Source: Acidobacteriaceae bacterium
GTDB lineage: Bacteria; Acidobacteriota; Terriglobia; Terriglobales; Acidobacteriaceae
NCBI GenBank assembly: GCA_025462785.1
Contig: JAOAPG010000216.1
Span: forward strand, 1 to 7,306
DNA: 7,306 bases
Direction: 5' to 3'
Shown here: piece by piece, positions 1 through 6,654 of the stretch
Numbering within the stretch: the first letter of the stretch is position 1
Layout: each line of letters starts with the position of its first letter
Made by a program: the position numbers and the translations under genes
The notes under the pieces: generated by a model
What the model saw: the letters and a program-made list of their open reading frames with translations, nothing else
Database searches by the model: none
What the model was told of the DNA's origin: nothing

Positions 1-46
1 AATCCCGATTGAGCCAGCTTGCCCGTGCTGAGTGATTCCATTTCTT

Positions 47-190
47 CTAGTATTAGTGCCCCGGTCGATCCACCTCTTGCTCACTTGATGTAAACAGGGG
101 CGATTACACCAACGCTCCGTGAACGGGTTCAAAAGTGTCGGATGGATCTGCTTGCAAATCCGTTAACTATTGGCCGATTTGATTGGTCGG
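47..190 (-). repeat. Degenerate direct repeat, copy A: former tRNA 3' end and trailer
   Basis: This stretch aligns by eye with 1394-1522, about 1330 bp away, in the same orientation. The best part is 126-161 against 1456-1491, with 4 mismatches in 36 bases and no gap. The likeness continues right to a shared TTGGTCGG (183-190), which in the other copy is the encoded CCA and first acceptor bases of tRNA-Pro. To the left it continues more loosely through TGATGTAAACAGG (88-100) against TGATGAAAACAGG, and CTAGT near 47. No intact tRNA follows here. On the minus strand the next bases include a T-loop-like TTCGAAAATC, which suggests a decayed tRNA end. I infer a duplication of the tRNA-trailer region that has since diverged. 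Confidence 0.6.
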
Positions 191-308
191 CCCTAGCAGA
201 CGATTTTCGAACTTTTCTGCTTTCCGGCGCAGTGCCAAGCCAGTCGGACGTTTCCGGATTGCTGATTTAATGGCCATGTTATGACAGTTACCACATTAGC
301 CCGTCGCG
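191..308. other. Intergenic stretch, possible tRNA-Pro remnant at its left end
   Basis: No gene is visible. Next to copy A, AGCAGA (195-200) and TCTGCT (216-221) form a 6-bp inverted repeat. It encloses TTCGAA, which on the minus strand resembles a tRNA T-loop lying 24 bases before the CCA; the intact tRNA has 19. Bases 222-245 show only weak likeness to the D-arm and anticodon region. Calling this a tRNA pseudogene is a guess based on its neighbour. The rest shows no recognisable signal. Confidence 0.3.
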
Positions 309-319
309 ATGAGGAAATC

Positions 320-340
320 GGGCCGCAAGAATAGCGGCCC
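320..340 (-). terminator. Hairpin after the secreted repeat protein
   Basis: GGGCCGC (320-326) and GCGGCCC (334-340) form a perfect 7-bp GC-only stem around a 7-base loop. The hairpin lies about 20 bases beyond the stop of the minus-strand gene ending at 360. On the minus strand the stem is followed by GATTTCCT, a poor T-tract, so it may be a weak intrinsic terminator or only a 3'-end stabilising hairpin. Confidence 0.55.
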
Positions 341-359
341 AATAGTGTGTGAGTTTAAG

Positions 360-1304
360 TTAGTTGCAGTGCGCCTTAAATGGTATGTAGGTATAAGTGT
401 TGGTCGGAGGTACCCGCGCTACGCCAACCACGGTTTTGTAGTCATTGATGCCCAATGCGGTGGTGCTGATCGCGCCGGGATAAACCAAGTTCTTGAAGGT
501 GCCGTTCTCGTAAATGAAACCATTGAGCTGGAACTCTCCGTTGGAGTCTGCCGTAACGTAGTTTCCAGCGATCACGCCGTAGACGTTGATGTCGTTAAGC
601 TGTGTGCCCAAGGCAGTGCTTCCCTGTGGGTCATTGAGCGCTGTGTAGGTTCCCTTCCGAAGGAGAAAGCCACGGAAAAATGTGTAAGCGCCGTTCCGGG
701 GACTATTCGTGTACCAGCCGACGCTCACCCCGTTGTCATTGATGGCTTGCGGCTGCGTGTCGGTCGAGTTCGGATACCAGATTGTGGTGTACTTTCCGTT
801 CTGTAGCTCAAAACCGGAGAAGTAGGGCTTGTTATTCACATAAGTAAGATAGCGGCCCACGATAGAGCCCCATTTATTGATTCCAGTCAAGAAGGTGTCT
901 GGCTTGCCGGCGGCAGGGTACGTGACCTGCACGACGCTGCTGCTGTTCTTCACCAAGCCGTGACGATGTCCCACACTGTCTGTAAAATATCCGACCGTTA
1001 CTCCGTTGTTATTCCGTTTCGTCAGCCAGGTTTCCGCCGCATTCGGATAGTTGTAGACCTGCGTACCGCCACCCGAATAGCGAATGAGGCCGTGCGAGTA
1101 CATCGTATATTGCGTGGGTTTTGTGACTACGTCGCCAACAATAGTGTCGTAGTTATTAATTCCGTTTGGTCCCGCAGATACATAACCGCTGGGCGCATTG
1201 AAGGTTGAGAAGGTGCAGGAGGCTGTAGTTTGAGCGTGGCAAAACATCGAAGCCGTGAACATGCCGATGGCTGCCAAAGGGGAGATAATTCGGCGATATA
1301 ACAT
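360..1304 (-). CDS. Secreted six-repeat (HAF-like) protein, probable beta-propeller
   Basis: This 314-residue protein has an N-terminal signal peptide: MLYRR, a hydrophobic stretch to about residue 22, and likely cleavage after CHA (residue 24). The mature part carries six copies of an IN-x-x-G-x-x-VG motif at residues 49, 98, 142, 188, 239 and 286, spaced 44-51 residues apart. Most are followed by a G-F/L turn and a YP or DP strand end. This fits the HAF repeat family of secreted proteins, common in Acidobacteria and of unknown function, and the spacing suits a six-bladed propeller. The only mature cysteines are C30 and C313, at the two ends, and could form a ring-closing disulfide. I chose the ATG at 1304 over one 29 codons upstream because it has AAAGGAG ten bases before it and puts the signal peptide at the N-terminus. 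Function and ligand are unknown. Confidence 0.85.
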   Translation of the reverse strand: MLYRRIISPLAAIGMFTASMFCHAQTTASCTFSTFNAPSGYVSAGPNGINNYDTIVGDVVTKPTQYTMYSHGLIRYSGGGTQVYNYPNAAETWLTKRNNNGVTVGYFTDSVGHRHGLVKNSSSVVQVTYPAAGKPDTFLTGINKWGSIVGRYLTYVNNKPYFSGFELQNGKYTTIWYPNSTDTQPQAINDNGVSVGWYTNSPRNGAYTFFRGFLLRKGTYTALNDPQGSTALGTQLNDINVYGVIAGNYVTADSNGEFQLNGFIYENGTFKNLVYPGAISTTALGINDYKTVVGVARVPPTNTYTYIPFKAHCN

Positions 1305-1314
1305 TGGTACTCTG

Positions 1315-1321
1315 CTCCTTT
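1315..1321 (-). promoter_or_regulatory. Ribosome binding site deciding the start at 1304
   Basis: AAAGGAG on the minus strand lies 10 bases before the ATG at 1304. The longer reading from an ATG at 1391 would translate through this site and place about 29 non-signal-like residues before the signal peptide. Confidence 0.65.
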
Positions 1322-1393
1322 GTTCGCTACAGAAGATGCGAGGAAATCTCGCAGGTTGTCCGTCTAAGGTGCGGATGGAGCTGGAGAACACGC

Positions 1394-1592
<199 letters not shown>

Positions 1593-1670
1593 ACAAGAAG
1601 GTCTTACATGAATAGAGAGTGAAAGGAACCGTGCTGGGATCGCCGAAGAAGGCAATCACAACCTTAAGAA

Positions 1671-1679
1671 ATTATAGCA
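1671..1679 (-). promoter_or_regulatory. Extended -10 element, candidate promoter of tRNA-Pro
   Basis: The minus strand reads TGCTATAAT here, a perfect extended -10 (TGnTATAAT). Transcription would start near 1664, leaving a leader of about 70 bases before the mature tRNA, to be removed by RNase P. No good -35 is seen at the usual distance, which an extended -10 can tolerate. Confidence 0.45.
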
Positions 1680-1801
1680 TTGCCTATCGCTCAAGCTTCC
1701 GCTCGAGCGTTTCGCAGAAATCCGCTCTCTTTTAGCTCTTGGAACGCAACGGGCAAAAGCCCATCGAGCAACAGATTTTTCATCCAGCAACAAAGCGGGT
1801 C

Positions 1802-1829
1802 TTGTACTTGCGACAGAATCCGGTAGAAT
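1802..1829 (+). promoter_or_regulatory. Candidate sigma70-type promoter for nagA
   Basis: TTGTAC (1802-1807) and TAGAAT (1824-1829) are separated by 16 bases and match the -35 and -10 consensus at 4/6 and 5/6 positions. A transcript starting near 1836 would have a leader of about 105 bases before nagA, beginning just ahead of the overlapping hairpins at 1847-1869. Confidence 0.35.
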
Positions 1830-1846
1830 TGCTTTCGCAAGCTGGA

Positions 1847-1869
1847 ATCCTAAAAAGGATCAAAGATCC
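1847..1869 (+). promoter_or_regulatory. Two overlapping short hairpins in the nagA leader
   Basis: ATCCT-AAAA-AGGAT (1847-1860) and GGATC-AAA-GATCC (1857-1869) share the GGAT segment, so only one can form at a time. Both stems are only 5 bp. The second could equally be a DNA operator half-site pair. No terminator-type T-run follows, so any regulatory role is speculation. Confidence 0.25.
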
Positions 1870-1941
1870 CCTAATTTATCGTTTTAATACGAGACCGATT
1901 CTGCCGACAGGAATGCAATAAGCAATAATGATCCAGACTAG

Positions 1942-3114
1942 ATGATCGCCCTCACCGCAGCTCGCCTATACACGCCGATCGACAAAATCGAGCGCCCTCT
2001 TGTATTGATCGAAAACGGACAAATCGTCGAGGTTACGACGCAATTAGAACGCGAAATCCCCCGGCACGCCGAGTTGAAGGACTTCGGCGATTCCGTCCTG
2101 GCGCCTGGCTTTATCGATCTCCATATTCATGGAGGAGCTGGGCACGATCTGATGGAGAGCGATCCGGCCGGCTTGCCCGCTGTCCAGCAGTCGCTTGCAA
2201 AACACGGCGTGACCAGTTATTTCCCGACAACCGTCACTGCGCCGCTCGATCAGACTCTCTCCGCCCTAGACCGGTTGGCGACCGCTATCGAAGCCTCGGA
2301 GCGCCAACAAAGTCCTAGCCCACGGCAAGCAATCCCGTGCGGCATTCATCTTGAGGGACCGTTTCTCAGCCACAAGAGGCGCGGCGTGCATCCAGCAGAA
2401 AATTTGCTGGCGCCCACGATGAAGGCCTTCGACCAATTCTGGCAAGCATCTCGCGGACACATTCGCATCATGACGATTGCTCCCGAGCTTGAAGGTGCAC
2501 TCGAAGTGATTGCCGAGTCTGCCAAACGGGGCGTGTGTATAAGCTTGGGGCACTCGGATGCAACCCTCGCCGAGGCACGCAGTGGTGTCGCCGCCGGGGG
2601 CCGCCATGCCACGCACACTTTCAACGCAATGCGGCCGCTGAGTCATCGCGATCCTGGCATTCTGGCCGAAGTTTTGACTAATCCGAAGCTGTCGGCTGAC
2701 ATCATCGTAGATGGATTTCATCTCGAGCCATCCATCGTCAAATTGTTTTTGAAAGCCAAGGGGCCAGAGAATACTGTTCTAATCACGGATGGCCTTTCAG
2801 CCACCGGCATGCCCGAAGGGAACTATCAATTGGGTTCTCTCAAAGTGGAAGTGAAAGATGGCAAATGCCTGTTTAATGGCGTGATCGCCGGCAGCGTGCT
2901 GACGATGGATCTTGCTGTCCGCAATGTGATGAAGTTCGGCGATTGGGATCTGCAGCACGCTGTGCGCGCGGCAACCCTGAATCCGGCGCGTGTGTCTGGA
3001 CTGGCGAATACTGGCAAGTTGCAGGCCGGTGCGGAAGCTGACCTGGTGGTACTGAGTCCCTCCGGAGAAGTAAGGAATACGATAGTTCGCGGCTGTGTTA
3101 ACTCCGGCTGCTAA
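1942..3114 (+). CDS. nagA: N-acetylglucosamine-6-phosphate deacetylase
   Basis: This cytoplasmic enzyme hydrolyses GlcNAc-6-phosphate to glucosamine-6-phosphate and acetate, in amino-sugar catabolism and cell-wall recycling. The 390-residue length is usual for the family. A small beta-sandwich at the N-terminus is followed by the amidohydrolase barrel: PGFIDLHIHGG with H61 and H63, HLEGPF with the metal-ligand glutamate E138, GHSDA with H204, ATHTFNAM with H225, and TDGLSATG with the catalytic aspartate D283. These correspond to E. coli NagA E131, H195, H216 and D273. GSVLTMD (317-323) and the C-terminal NPAR...G...AG..ADLVVL segment complete the family pattern. The start at 1942 gives a typical N-terminus but has no clear Shine-Dalgarno. 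An ATG at 1929 is out of frame. The stop lies 12 bp before the GlmS-like gene, so the two are almost certainly co-transcribed. All key residues are intact. Confidence 0.96.
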   Translation: MIALTAARLYTPIDKIERPLVLIENGQIVEVTTQLEREIPRHAELKDFGDSVLAPGFIDLHIHGGAGHDLMESDPAGLPAVQQSLAKHGVTSYFPTTVTAPLDQTLSALDRLATAIEASERQQSPSPRQAIPCGIHLEGPFLSHKRRGVHPAENLLAPTMKAFDQFWQASRGHIRIMTIAPELEGALEVIAESAKRGVCISLGHSDATLAEARSGVAAGGRHATHTFNAMRPLSHRDPGILAEVLTNPKLSADIIVDGFHLEPSIVKLFLKAKGPENTVLITDGLSATGMPEGNYQLGSLKVEVKDGKCLFNGVIAGSVLTMDLAVRNVMKFGDWDLQHAVRAATLNPARVSGLANTGKLQAGAEADLVVLSPSGEVRNTIVRGCVNSGC

Positions 3115-3126
3115 TCAGGAGAATAG

Positions 3127-4254
3127 ATGTCTGATAAAGGCGGATTTCCGCACTACATGTTGAAGGAAATTTTTGAGCAGCCGCAAGGTTTGCGGGACAC
3201 GATCGAACCGCGCGTGTCACTTGATGAAGCTGTAGTGCGGCTGGATGAAATTCGCATCAGCGCCGATGAATTGCGCGCCCTTCGCCGCATTAACATCGTC
3301 GCATCTGGAACCAGCCGCCACGCGGGTATCGCGGGACAGTACATGATCCAGGAGCTGGCGAACGTCGCGGTAGATGTCGATTACGCGAGCGAGTTCGAAT
3401 ATCGCAATCCGCTGATCGGACCCGGCGAAATTACGATTGTGATTACGCAATCCGGAGAAACCGCCGACACCAGCGCCGCCCAGCGTGAAGCCAAAGCAAA
3501 AGGCAGCCGTACAATTGCGGTTTCGAACGTGGTGGATTCAACCATCGCGCGCGAAGCTGATGGCGTCCTGTACACGCACGCTGGCCCCGAGATCAGCATT
3601 GCATCCACTAAAGCTTTTACCGCTCAAATGGCGGTCCTCTTCCTGTTCGGGCTCTACCTGGGACAAGTCCGTGGCAAGTTGACCCGAGAGCGACGACGGC
3701 AATATATTCGCGAACTGCTCGACCTTCCCGAAAAATTGACGAAGACGCTTGAGTCGGCTCCTGAATGCAAGCTGCTGGCCGACGAATTTTACAAGGTGGA
3801 AGACTTCCTCTTTCTAGGTCGCGCGGTGCACTATCCAGTCGCCATGGACGGCGCTCTAAAGTTAAAAGAAGTTTCTTACATCCACGCCGAAGGTTATCCC
3901 ACAGGTGAGAGTAAGCACGGCCCGATCGCCATGCTGGACGACAAATTGCCCGTCGTTATTATCGCGACATGTGACCGCGACGATCCCGGCTCCGTACTGC
4001 GTTATGAAAAGACAGTGGCAAATATTAAGGGATTCAAACTGCAGTCGGCGCGTGTGATTGCCATTGCTACTGAAGGGGATGAGCAAATGCCGAAGCTGGC
4101 GGACCACACGATCTTTATTCCAGAAGAGTCGGAATTATTGTCGCCGATCCTTGAGATTGTGCCGCTGCAATTGTTCGCCTATTACATGACGGTGCGGAAG
4201 GGGCTGGATGTGGATCGCCCGAGAAACCTGGTGAAATCCGTATCAGTCGAGTGA
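3127..4254 (+). CDS. GlmS-like sugar isomerase (two SIS domains, no glutaminase domain); probable glucosamine-6-phosphate deaminase
   Basis: This 375-residue protein matches the isomerase half of glucosamine-6-phosphate synthase from the interdomain linker (HYMLKEIFEQP, residues 9-19) to the C-terminal tail PRNLVKSVSVE. The first SIS domain has SGTS (60-63), ASEFEYR (87-93), QSGETADT (108-115) and ASTKAFT (159-165). The second has GR..HYP (231-237) and ALKLKEVSYIHAE...GESKHGP (243-266). Residues E248, H264 and K370 align with E. coli GlmS E488, H504 and K603, so the sugar-handling site looks complete. The glutamine-hydrolysing N-terminal domain with its catalytic Cys1 is absent: an AGGAG five bases before the ATG starts translation directly at the linker. 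Downstream of nagA, the likely job is conversion of glucosamine-6-phosphate to fructose-6-phosphate and ammonia (NagB-II type). Ammonia-dependent synthesis or one half of a split GlmS are alternatives. Confidence 0.88.
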   Translation: MSDKGGFPHYMLKEIFEQPQGLRDTIEPRVSLDEAVVRLDEIRISADELRALRRINIVASGTSRHAGIAGQYMIQELANVAVDVDYASEFEYRNPLIGPGEITIVITQSGETADTSAAQREAKAKGSRTIAVSNVVDSTIAREADGVLYTHAGPEISIASTKAFTAQMAVLFLFGLYLGQVRGKLTRERRRQYIRELLDLPEKLTKTLESAPECKLLADEFYKVEDFLFLGRAVHYPVAMDGALKLKEVSYIHAEGYPTGESKHGPIAMLDDKLPVVIIATCDRDDPGSVLRYEKTVANIKGFKLQSARVIAIATEGDEQMPKLADHTIFIPEESELLSPILEIVPLQLFAYYMTVRKGLDVDRPRNLVKSVSVE

Positions 4255-4274
4255 GTTCTTTCAGAAGATAATCA

Positions 4275-4310
4275 CGATGGAGTGAACGGGTGTCCTCGCC
4301 CGTCCGCGAT
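4275..4310. repeat. Dispersed hairpin repeat, copy 1
   Basis: This 36-base stretch differs from 6278-6312 by two substitutions and one indel. Its core ACGGGTG-TCCT-CGCCCGT forms a 7-bp stem (4286-4292 with 4297-4303) with one G-T pair and a TCCT loop. It lies between the convergent ends of the GlmS-like gene and the 130-residue protein gene. No T-run follows on either strand, so it is better read as a REP-like dispersed repeat than as a classical terminator, though it could still stop or protect both transcripts. Confidence 0.65.
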
Positions 4311-4346
4311 ACACTACCCAACGTTCCAGTCGGAAGTTGGCTACCG

Positions 4347-4739
4347 TCAGTTCGGCTTGCGTCCTTTGTTTTCGGTCAAATACCGCAACAGGGTGGTATC
4401 GCCAGAATATTTCAGCCGCTCCACAAATGTAGCTTCCGCGCTGATGACGGTATGTTTGGCAACCGTCTTCCGGATGCTCTGACGCAGTTTGTCGCCGGCC
4501 TCTGTTTCGTTCGTCATAATCTGCATGTAGAACCACAGAAAGTGGCGCATCTGGTCGAGCGCCGATTTGAGAATCTGCAGCGACTCCATCTCTGGCAATT
4601 GGCTGAGCGCTTCCATGAGTTCCGGATCGCCAGGAGCTTCCATTGCGGCGCAGTTCAACTCGCGCTGAATAGCGCGCAGGTCTTCAGTGACTCGCAGAAT
4701 TCGAACATGCACTTCGTCCAAGTACTCTTCTTTTGCCAT
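4347..4739 (-). CDS. Conserved-looking hypothetical protein, 130 residues, mostly helical
   Basis: I do not recognise this family. The sequence looks like a real soluble protein. It has a charged, amphipathic helix at about residues 4-33 (DEVHVRILRVTEDLRAIQRE), a proline-rich break at 36-49, a second helix at about 50-78 containing the aromatic HFLWFYMQ (66-73), then a basic helix (84-95) and a Lys/Arg-rich tail. There is no signal peptide, membrane span or zinc motif. GGAGG lies only two bases before the ATG, which is unusually close. No in-frame start exists between that ATG and an upstream stop, so an internal start is the only alternative. The gene is convergent with the GlmS-like gene and divergent from the transporter. 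Its layout gives no firm hint of function. Confidence 0.65.
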   Translation of the reverse strand: MAKEEYLDEVHVRILRVTEDLRAIQRELNCAAMEAPGDPELMEALSQLPEMESLQILKSALDQMRHFLWFYMQIMTNETEAGDKLRQSIRKTVAKHTVISAEATFVERLKYSGDTTLLRYLTENKGRKPN

Positions 4740-4802
4740 CGCCTCCGGCTTTCTCTGAACTCAACCAACATCTCATCTAGAGAGCCAAGCGAATAGATGT
4801 CC

Positions 4803-4837
4803 CATGTACATGCAGCTTTGGTAATTCGAGGATTACC
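4803..4837. promoter_or_regulatory. Two symmetric sites, candidate operator
   Basis: CATGTACATG (4803-4812) is a perfect 10-bp palindrome. Eight bases later GGTAAT-TCGAGG-ATTACC (4820-4837) is a perfect 6-bp inverted repeat with a 6-base spacer. Their place between divergent genes suits a repressor or activator site, but no regulator gene is present and short palindromes arise by chance. Confidence 0.25.
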
Positions 4838-4932
4838 TTCGGGATGGCCGGTCGTGCGATGGAACTGCGCGGCTGTTCCTTCGGCGCGCTCAGGGCAGGC
4901 TCTCGCCAATTCACCGCACCGCGGTTTGGCTG

Positions 4933-4960
4933 AGCTAACAGCTAAAAGCTAGCAGCTGGT
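4933..4960 (+). repeat. Tandem heptamer repeat, four AGCTnnn units
   Basis: AGCT occurs at 4933, 4940, 4947 and 4954, an exact 7-base period, as AGCTAAC, AGCTAAA, AGCTAGC and AGCTGGT. The block ends 17 bases before the transporter's ATG and would lie in its leader or promoter. Confidence 0.6.
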
Positions 4961-4977
4961 TTGTGATACAAACTTCC

Positions 4978-6285
4978 ATGTCTTCCGCCAGCGAGCCCGG
5001 TTTGGTGCGTGCCATTGGACGCTGGACTCTCGTGGCGCTCACGATCAATTCCATTATTGGCAGCGGCATCTTCGGACTGCCTTCGGTTATTGCTGGATTA
5101 GTTGGGAAATACAGCCCCTGGGCTGTACTCCTCGCCGGCGCTGCTATTGGCGTCATCATTGCCTGCTGGGCTGAAGTCGCTTCGCGGTTCACCGAAGCTG
5201 GCGGACCCTATCTTTATGCACGGGTAGCTTTCGGCCGTCTTGTCGGCATAGAAGTCGGATGGCTATTATGGCTGGCGCAACTTGCCGCACCTGCAGCGAA
5301 TGCAAATCTGTTTGTAATTTATTTGGGAGAATTCTGGCCGCGCGCTTTCGCACCAGTACCGCGATTTTTCGTTCTCACGCTACTAGTGGGAGTTCTGGCG
5401 CTGATGAACTATCGCGGCGTAAATGTGGGCGCAAGGGTTAGCAACTTCTTCACAATCGCAAAACTCTTGCCGCTTGCGGCTGTGGTTATTGCGGGATCCA
5501 TCTATTTGGTTACTGTTCACCACGCGCCAGCAATCACACCAGCAGCCGCTCCGATTACCGCCGGAAGCTGGCTCAAGGCGATTCTGCTGCTTGTATTTGC
5601 CTATGGAGGCTTTGAGACTGCGCTGGCTCCAATGGCGGAAGCCAGAGACCCAAGACGCGATACCGTCTTCGCGTTGTTCGCCGCTCTAGTAATTTGCACT
5701 CTGCTCTATACATCAATCCAGTGGGTCGTTATCGGCGTGCTGCCAGATGCAGCACACAGCGAACGTCCTCTAGCCGATGCTGCTCGACTAATCATGGGAC
5801 GCGCAGGAGCAGCGTTGATTGCAATCGCCGCGCTGGTGTCCTGCTACGGCTATCTCAGCGCCAAGATTCTCGCCGTGCCTCGCGTGACCTTCGCATTGGC
5901 GGAACGCGGCGACTTCCCTCGTTTCTTTGCGGCCATCCACCCCCGCTTTCGCAGCCCTTATATTTCGATTCTGGTTTTTGCTCTTTTTGTTTGGGCACTG
6001 TCTCTGCTCGGAAGTTTCTCGTGGAATTTGACTTTGTCCGCCGTCGCGCGGCTCTTCTATTACGCGATCGGTTGCGCAGCACTCCCCTTCCTCCGAAAAA
6101 GATATCCAGGAGAAGCAAAGTTTCATCTGCCTAAAGGAAATTTCTTAGCGGTCCTCGGAGTTCTCATCTGCTCGGTATTACTGACGCAGGTGGACCGCAG
6201 CAAATCGCTAATCCTGGTAGGCACTGTGGTGATCGCGCTGCTGAATTGGCTGTGGGTAAGGAATAACAAATCACTCGCGATGTAG
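4978..6285 (+). CDS. APC-superfamily amino acid/polyamine transporter
   Basis: This 435-residue inner-membrane protein is a secondary transporter of the amino acid-polyamine-organocation superfamily, with about 12 predicted membrane segments over its full length. The TM1 signature IGSGIFG (27-33) is the unwound substrate-binding stretch of the family. FTEAGGPYLYAR (about 71-82) follows TM2, and YGGFE (209-213) marks TM6 with the usual Gly-rich break. The loop MAEARDPRRD after TM6 is typical of basic or neutral amino acid permeases. Substrate cannot be read from the sequence, and proton-coupled uptake or exchange are both possible. The start is uncertain: the ATG at 4978 is chosen, but an in-frame GTG at 4963 would add five residues, and neither has a clear Shine-Dalgarno. 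The last three codons and the TAG lie inside the hairpin repeat at 6278-6312. Confidence 0.9.
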   Translation: MSSASEPGLVRAIGRWTLVALTINSIIGSGIFGLPSVIAGLVGKYSPWAVLLAGAAIGVIIACWAEVASRFTEAGGPYLYARVAFGRLVGIEVGWLLWLAQLAAPAANANLFVIYLGEFWPRAFAPVPRFFVLTLLVGVLALMNYRGVNVGARVSNFFTIAKLLPLAAVVIAGSIYLVTVHHAPAITPAAAPITAGSWLKAILLLVFAYGGFETALAPMAEARDPRRDTVFALFAALVICTLLYTSIQWVVIGVLPDAAHSERPLADAARLIMGRAGAALIAIAALVSCYGYLSAKILAVPRVTFALAERGDFPRFFAAIHPRFRSPYISILVFALFVWALSLLGSFSWNLTLSAVARLFYYAIGCAALPFLRKRYPGEAKFHLPKGNFLAVLGVLICSVLLTQVDRSKSLILVGTVVIALLNWLWVRNNKSLAM

Positions 6286-6312
6286 TGACGGGCGTCCTCG
6301 CCCGTCCGCGAT
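6278..6312. repeat. Dispersed hairpin repeat, copy 2, overlapping the transporter stop codon
   Basis: GACGGGCG-TCCT-CGCCCGTC (6287-6306) is a perfect 8-bp stem with a TCCT loop, starting one base after the TAG. The match to copy 1 at 4275-4310 extends left into the last codons of the transporter and right through CCGCGAT. No T-tract follows. It may act as a 3'-end hairpin for the transporter mRNA. Confidence 0.65.
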
Positions 6313-6612
6313 GCTCTACGCGTCCACCAGCGTCATCGCCCGTGTCCAATTGCAGTCAAATTGAACTTCATCGCTCCCGAATGCGTATCTACAATGGGAA
6401 GTGCTATGAATCGTGCTCGAGCCCGACGCTGGATTACACTCCTCACGATTGCCACAGCGTTTCGGAACAAGGTGCTGAATTGGTTACAAGATCACTCCGC
6501 CGTGAAGACTTCAGTAGCTTCTAGTCGCCTATGAATATCGATTAGTGGGAATCCTGTCCTGCAAAGAATGGGACATGAACCCCGCCCACGACACAACCCT
6601 TTCCCCTATCTT
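6313..6612. other. Gap between transporter and TolB-like gene, no clear gene
   Basis: I see no convincing gene. A plus-strand frame at 6406-6534 (42 codons, ATG start, weak GGGA upstream) begins with a basic, partly hydrophobic segment (MNRARARRWITLLTIATAF) but then loses any pattern. An overlapping 47-codon frame at 6381-6524 competes with it. Neither matches a family I know. Confidence 0.5.
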
Positions 6613-6621
6613 TGCTATACT
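6613..6621 (+). promoter_or_regulatory. Extended -10 element for the TolB-like gene
   Basis: TGCTATACT matches the extended -10 pattern TGnTATAAT with one mismatch. Transcription would start near 6628, leaving a short leader of about 27 bases before the TTG start at 6655. No clear -35 hexamer is present. Confidence 0.45.
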
Positions 6622-6654
6622 TCCCGCCGTCCTCAAACACCCCGGAGAACTTTA

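Larger units (their letters stand above)
1593..1941. other. Intergenic region between tRNA-Pro and nagA (divergent)
   Basis: This region holds the candidate tRNA promoter on the minus strand and, on the plus strand, a candidate nagA promoter and leader. An imperfect hairpin lies at 1688-1709 (CGCTCAAGC/GCTCGAGCG, one mismatch). A 60-codon plus-strand reading frame from a TTG at 1739 has no ribosome binding site and no recognisable protein features, so I treat it as non-coding. Confidence 0.6.
4740..4977. other. Divergent intergenic region with palindromes
   Basis: This 238-bp gap separates the minus-strand 130-residue protein gene from the plus-strand transporter and should hold both promoters. 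I cannot assign either with confidence. It contains the palindrome CATGTACATG (4803-4812), the inverted repeat GGTAAT-6-ATTACC (4820-4837), a GC-rich stretch at about 4850-4925, and a four-unit AGCT heptamer repeat (4933-4960). No protein-coding frame is convincing. Confidence 0.55.

Noticed and set aside
309..806. Plus-strand 165-codon frame opposite the secreted repeat protein
   Set aside because: It is antisense to a gene with signal peptide, repeats and ribosome binding site, and its start overlaps the terminator hairpin.
1739..1921. Plus-strand 60-codon frame from a TTG upstream of nagA
   Set aside because: It has no ribosome binding site and no recognisable domain, and it overlaps the likely nagA promoter and leader.
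4850..4925. GC-rich block including a CCTGCCCTGAGC/GCCGAAGG-like motif on the minus strand, reminiscent of a dispersed repeat
   Set aside because: No second copy is visible in the window, so a repeat cannot be supported from this sequence alone.
6406..6534. 42-codon plus-strand ORF with a basic, hydrophobic N-terminus
   Set aside because: The Shine-Dalgarno is weak, another frame overlaps it, and the second half has no protein-like pattern. It is too weak to list as a gene.
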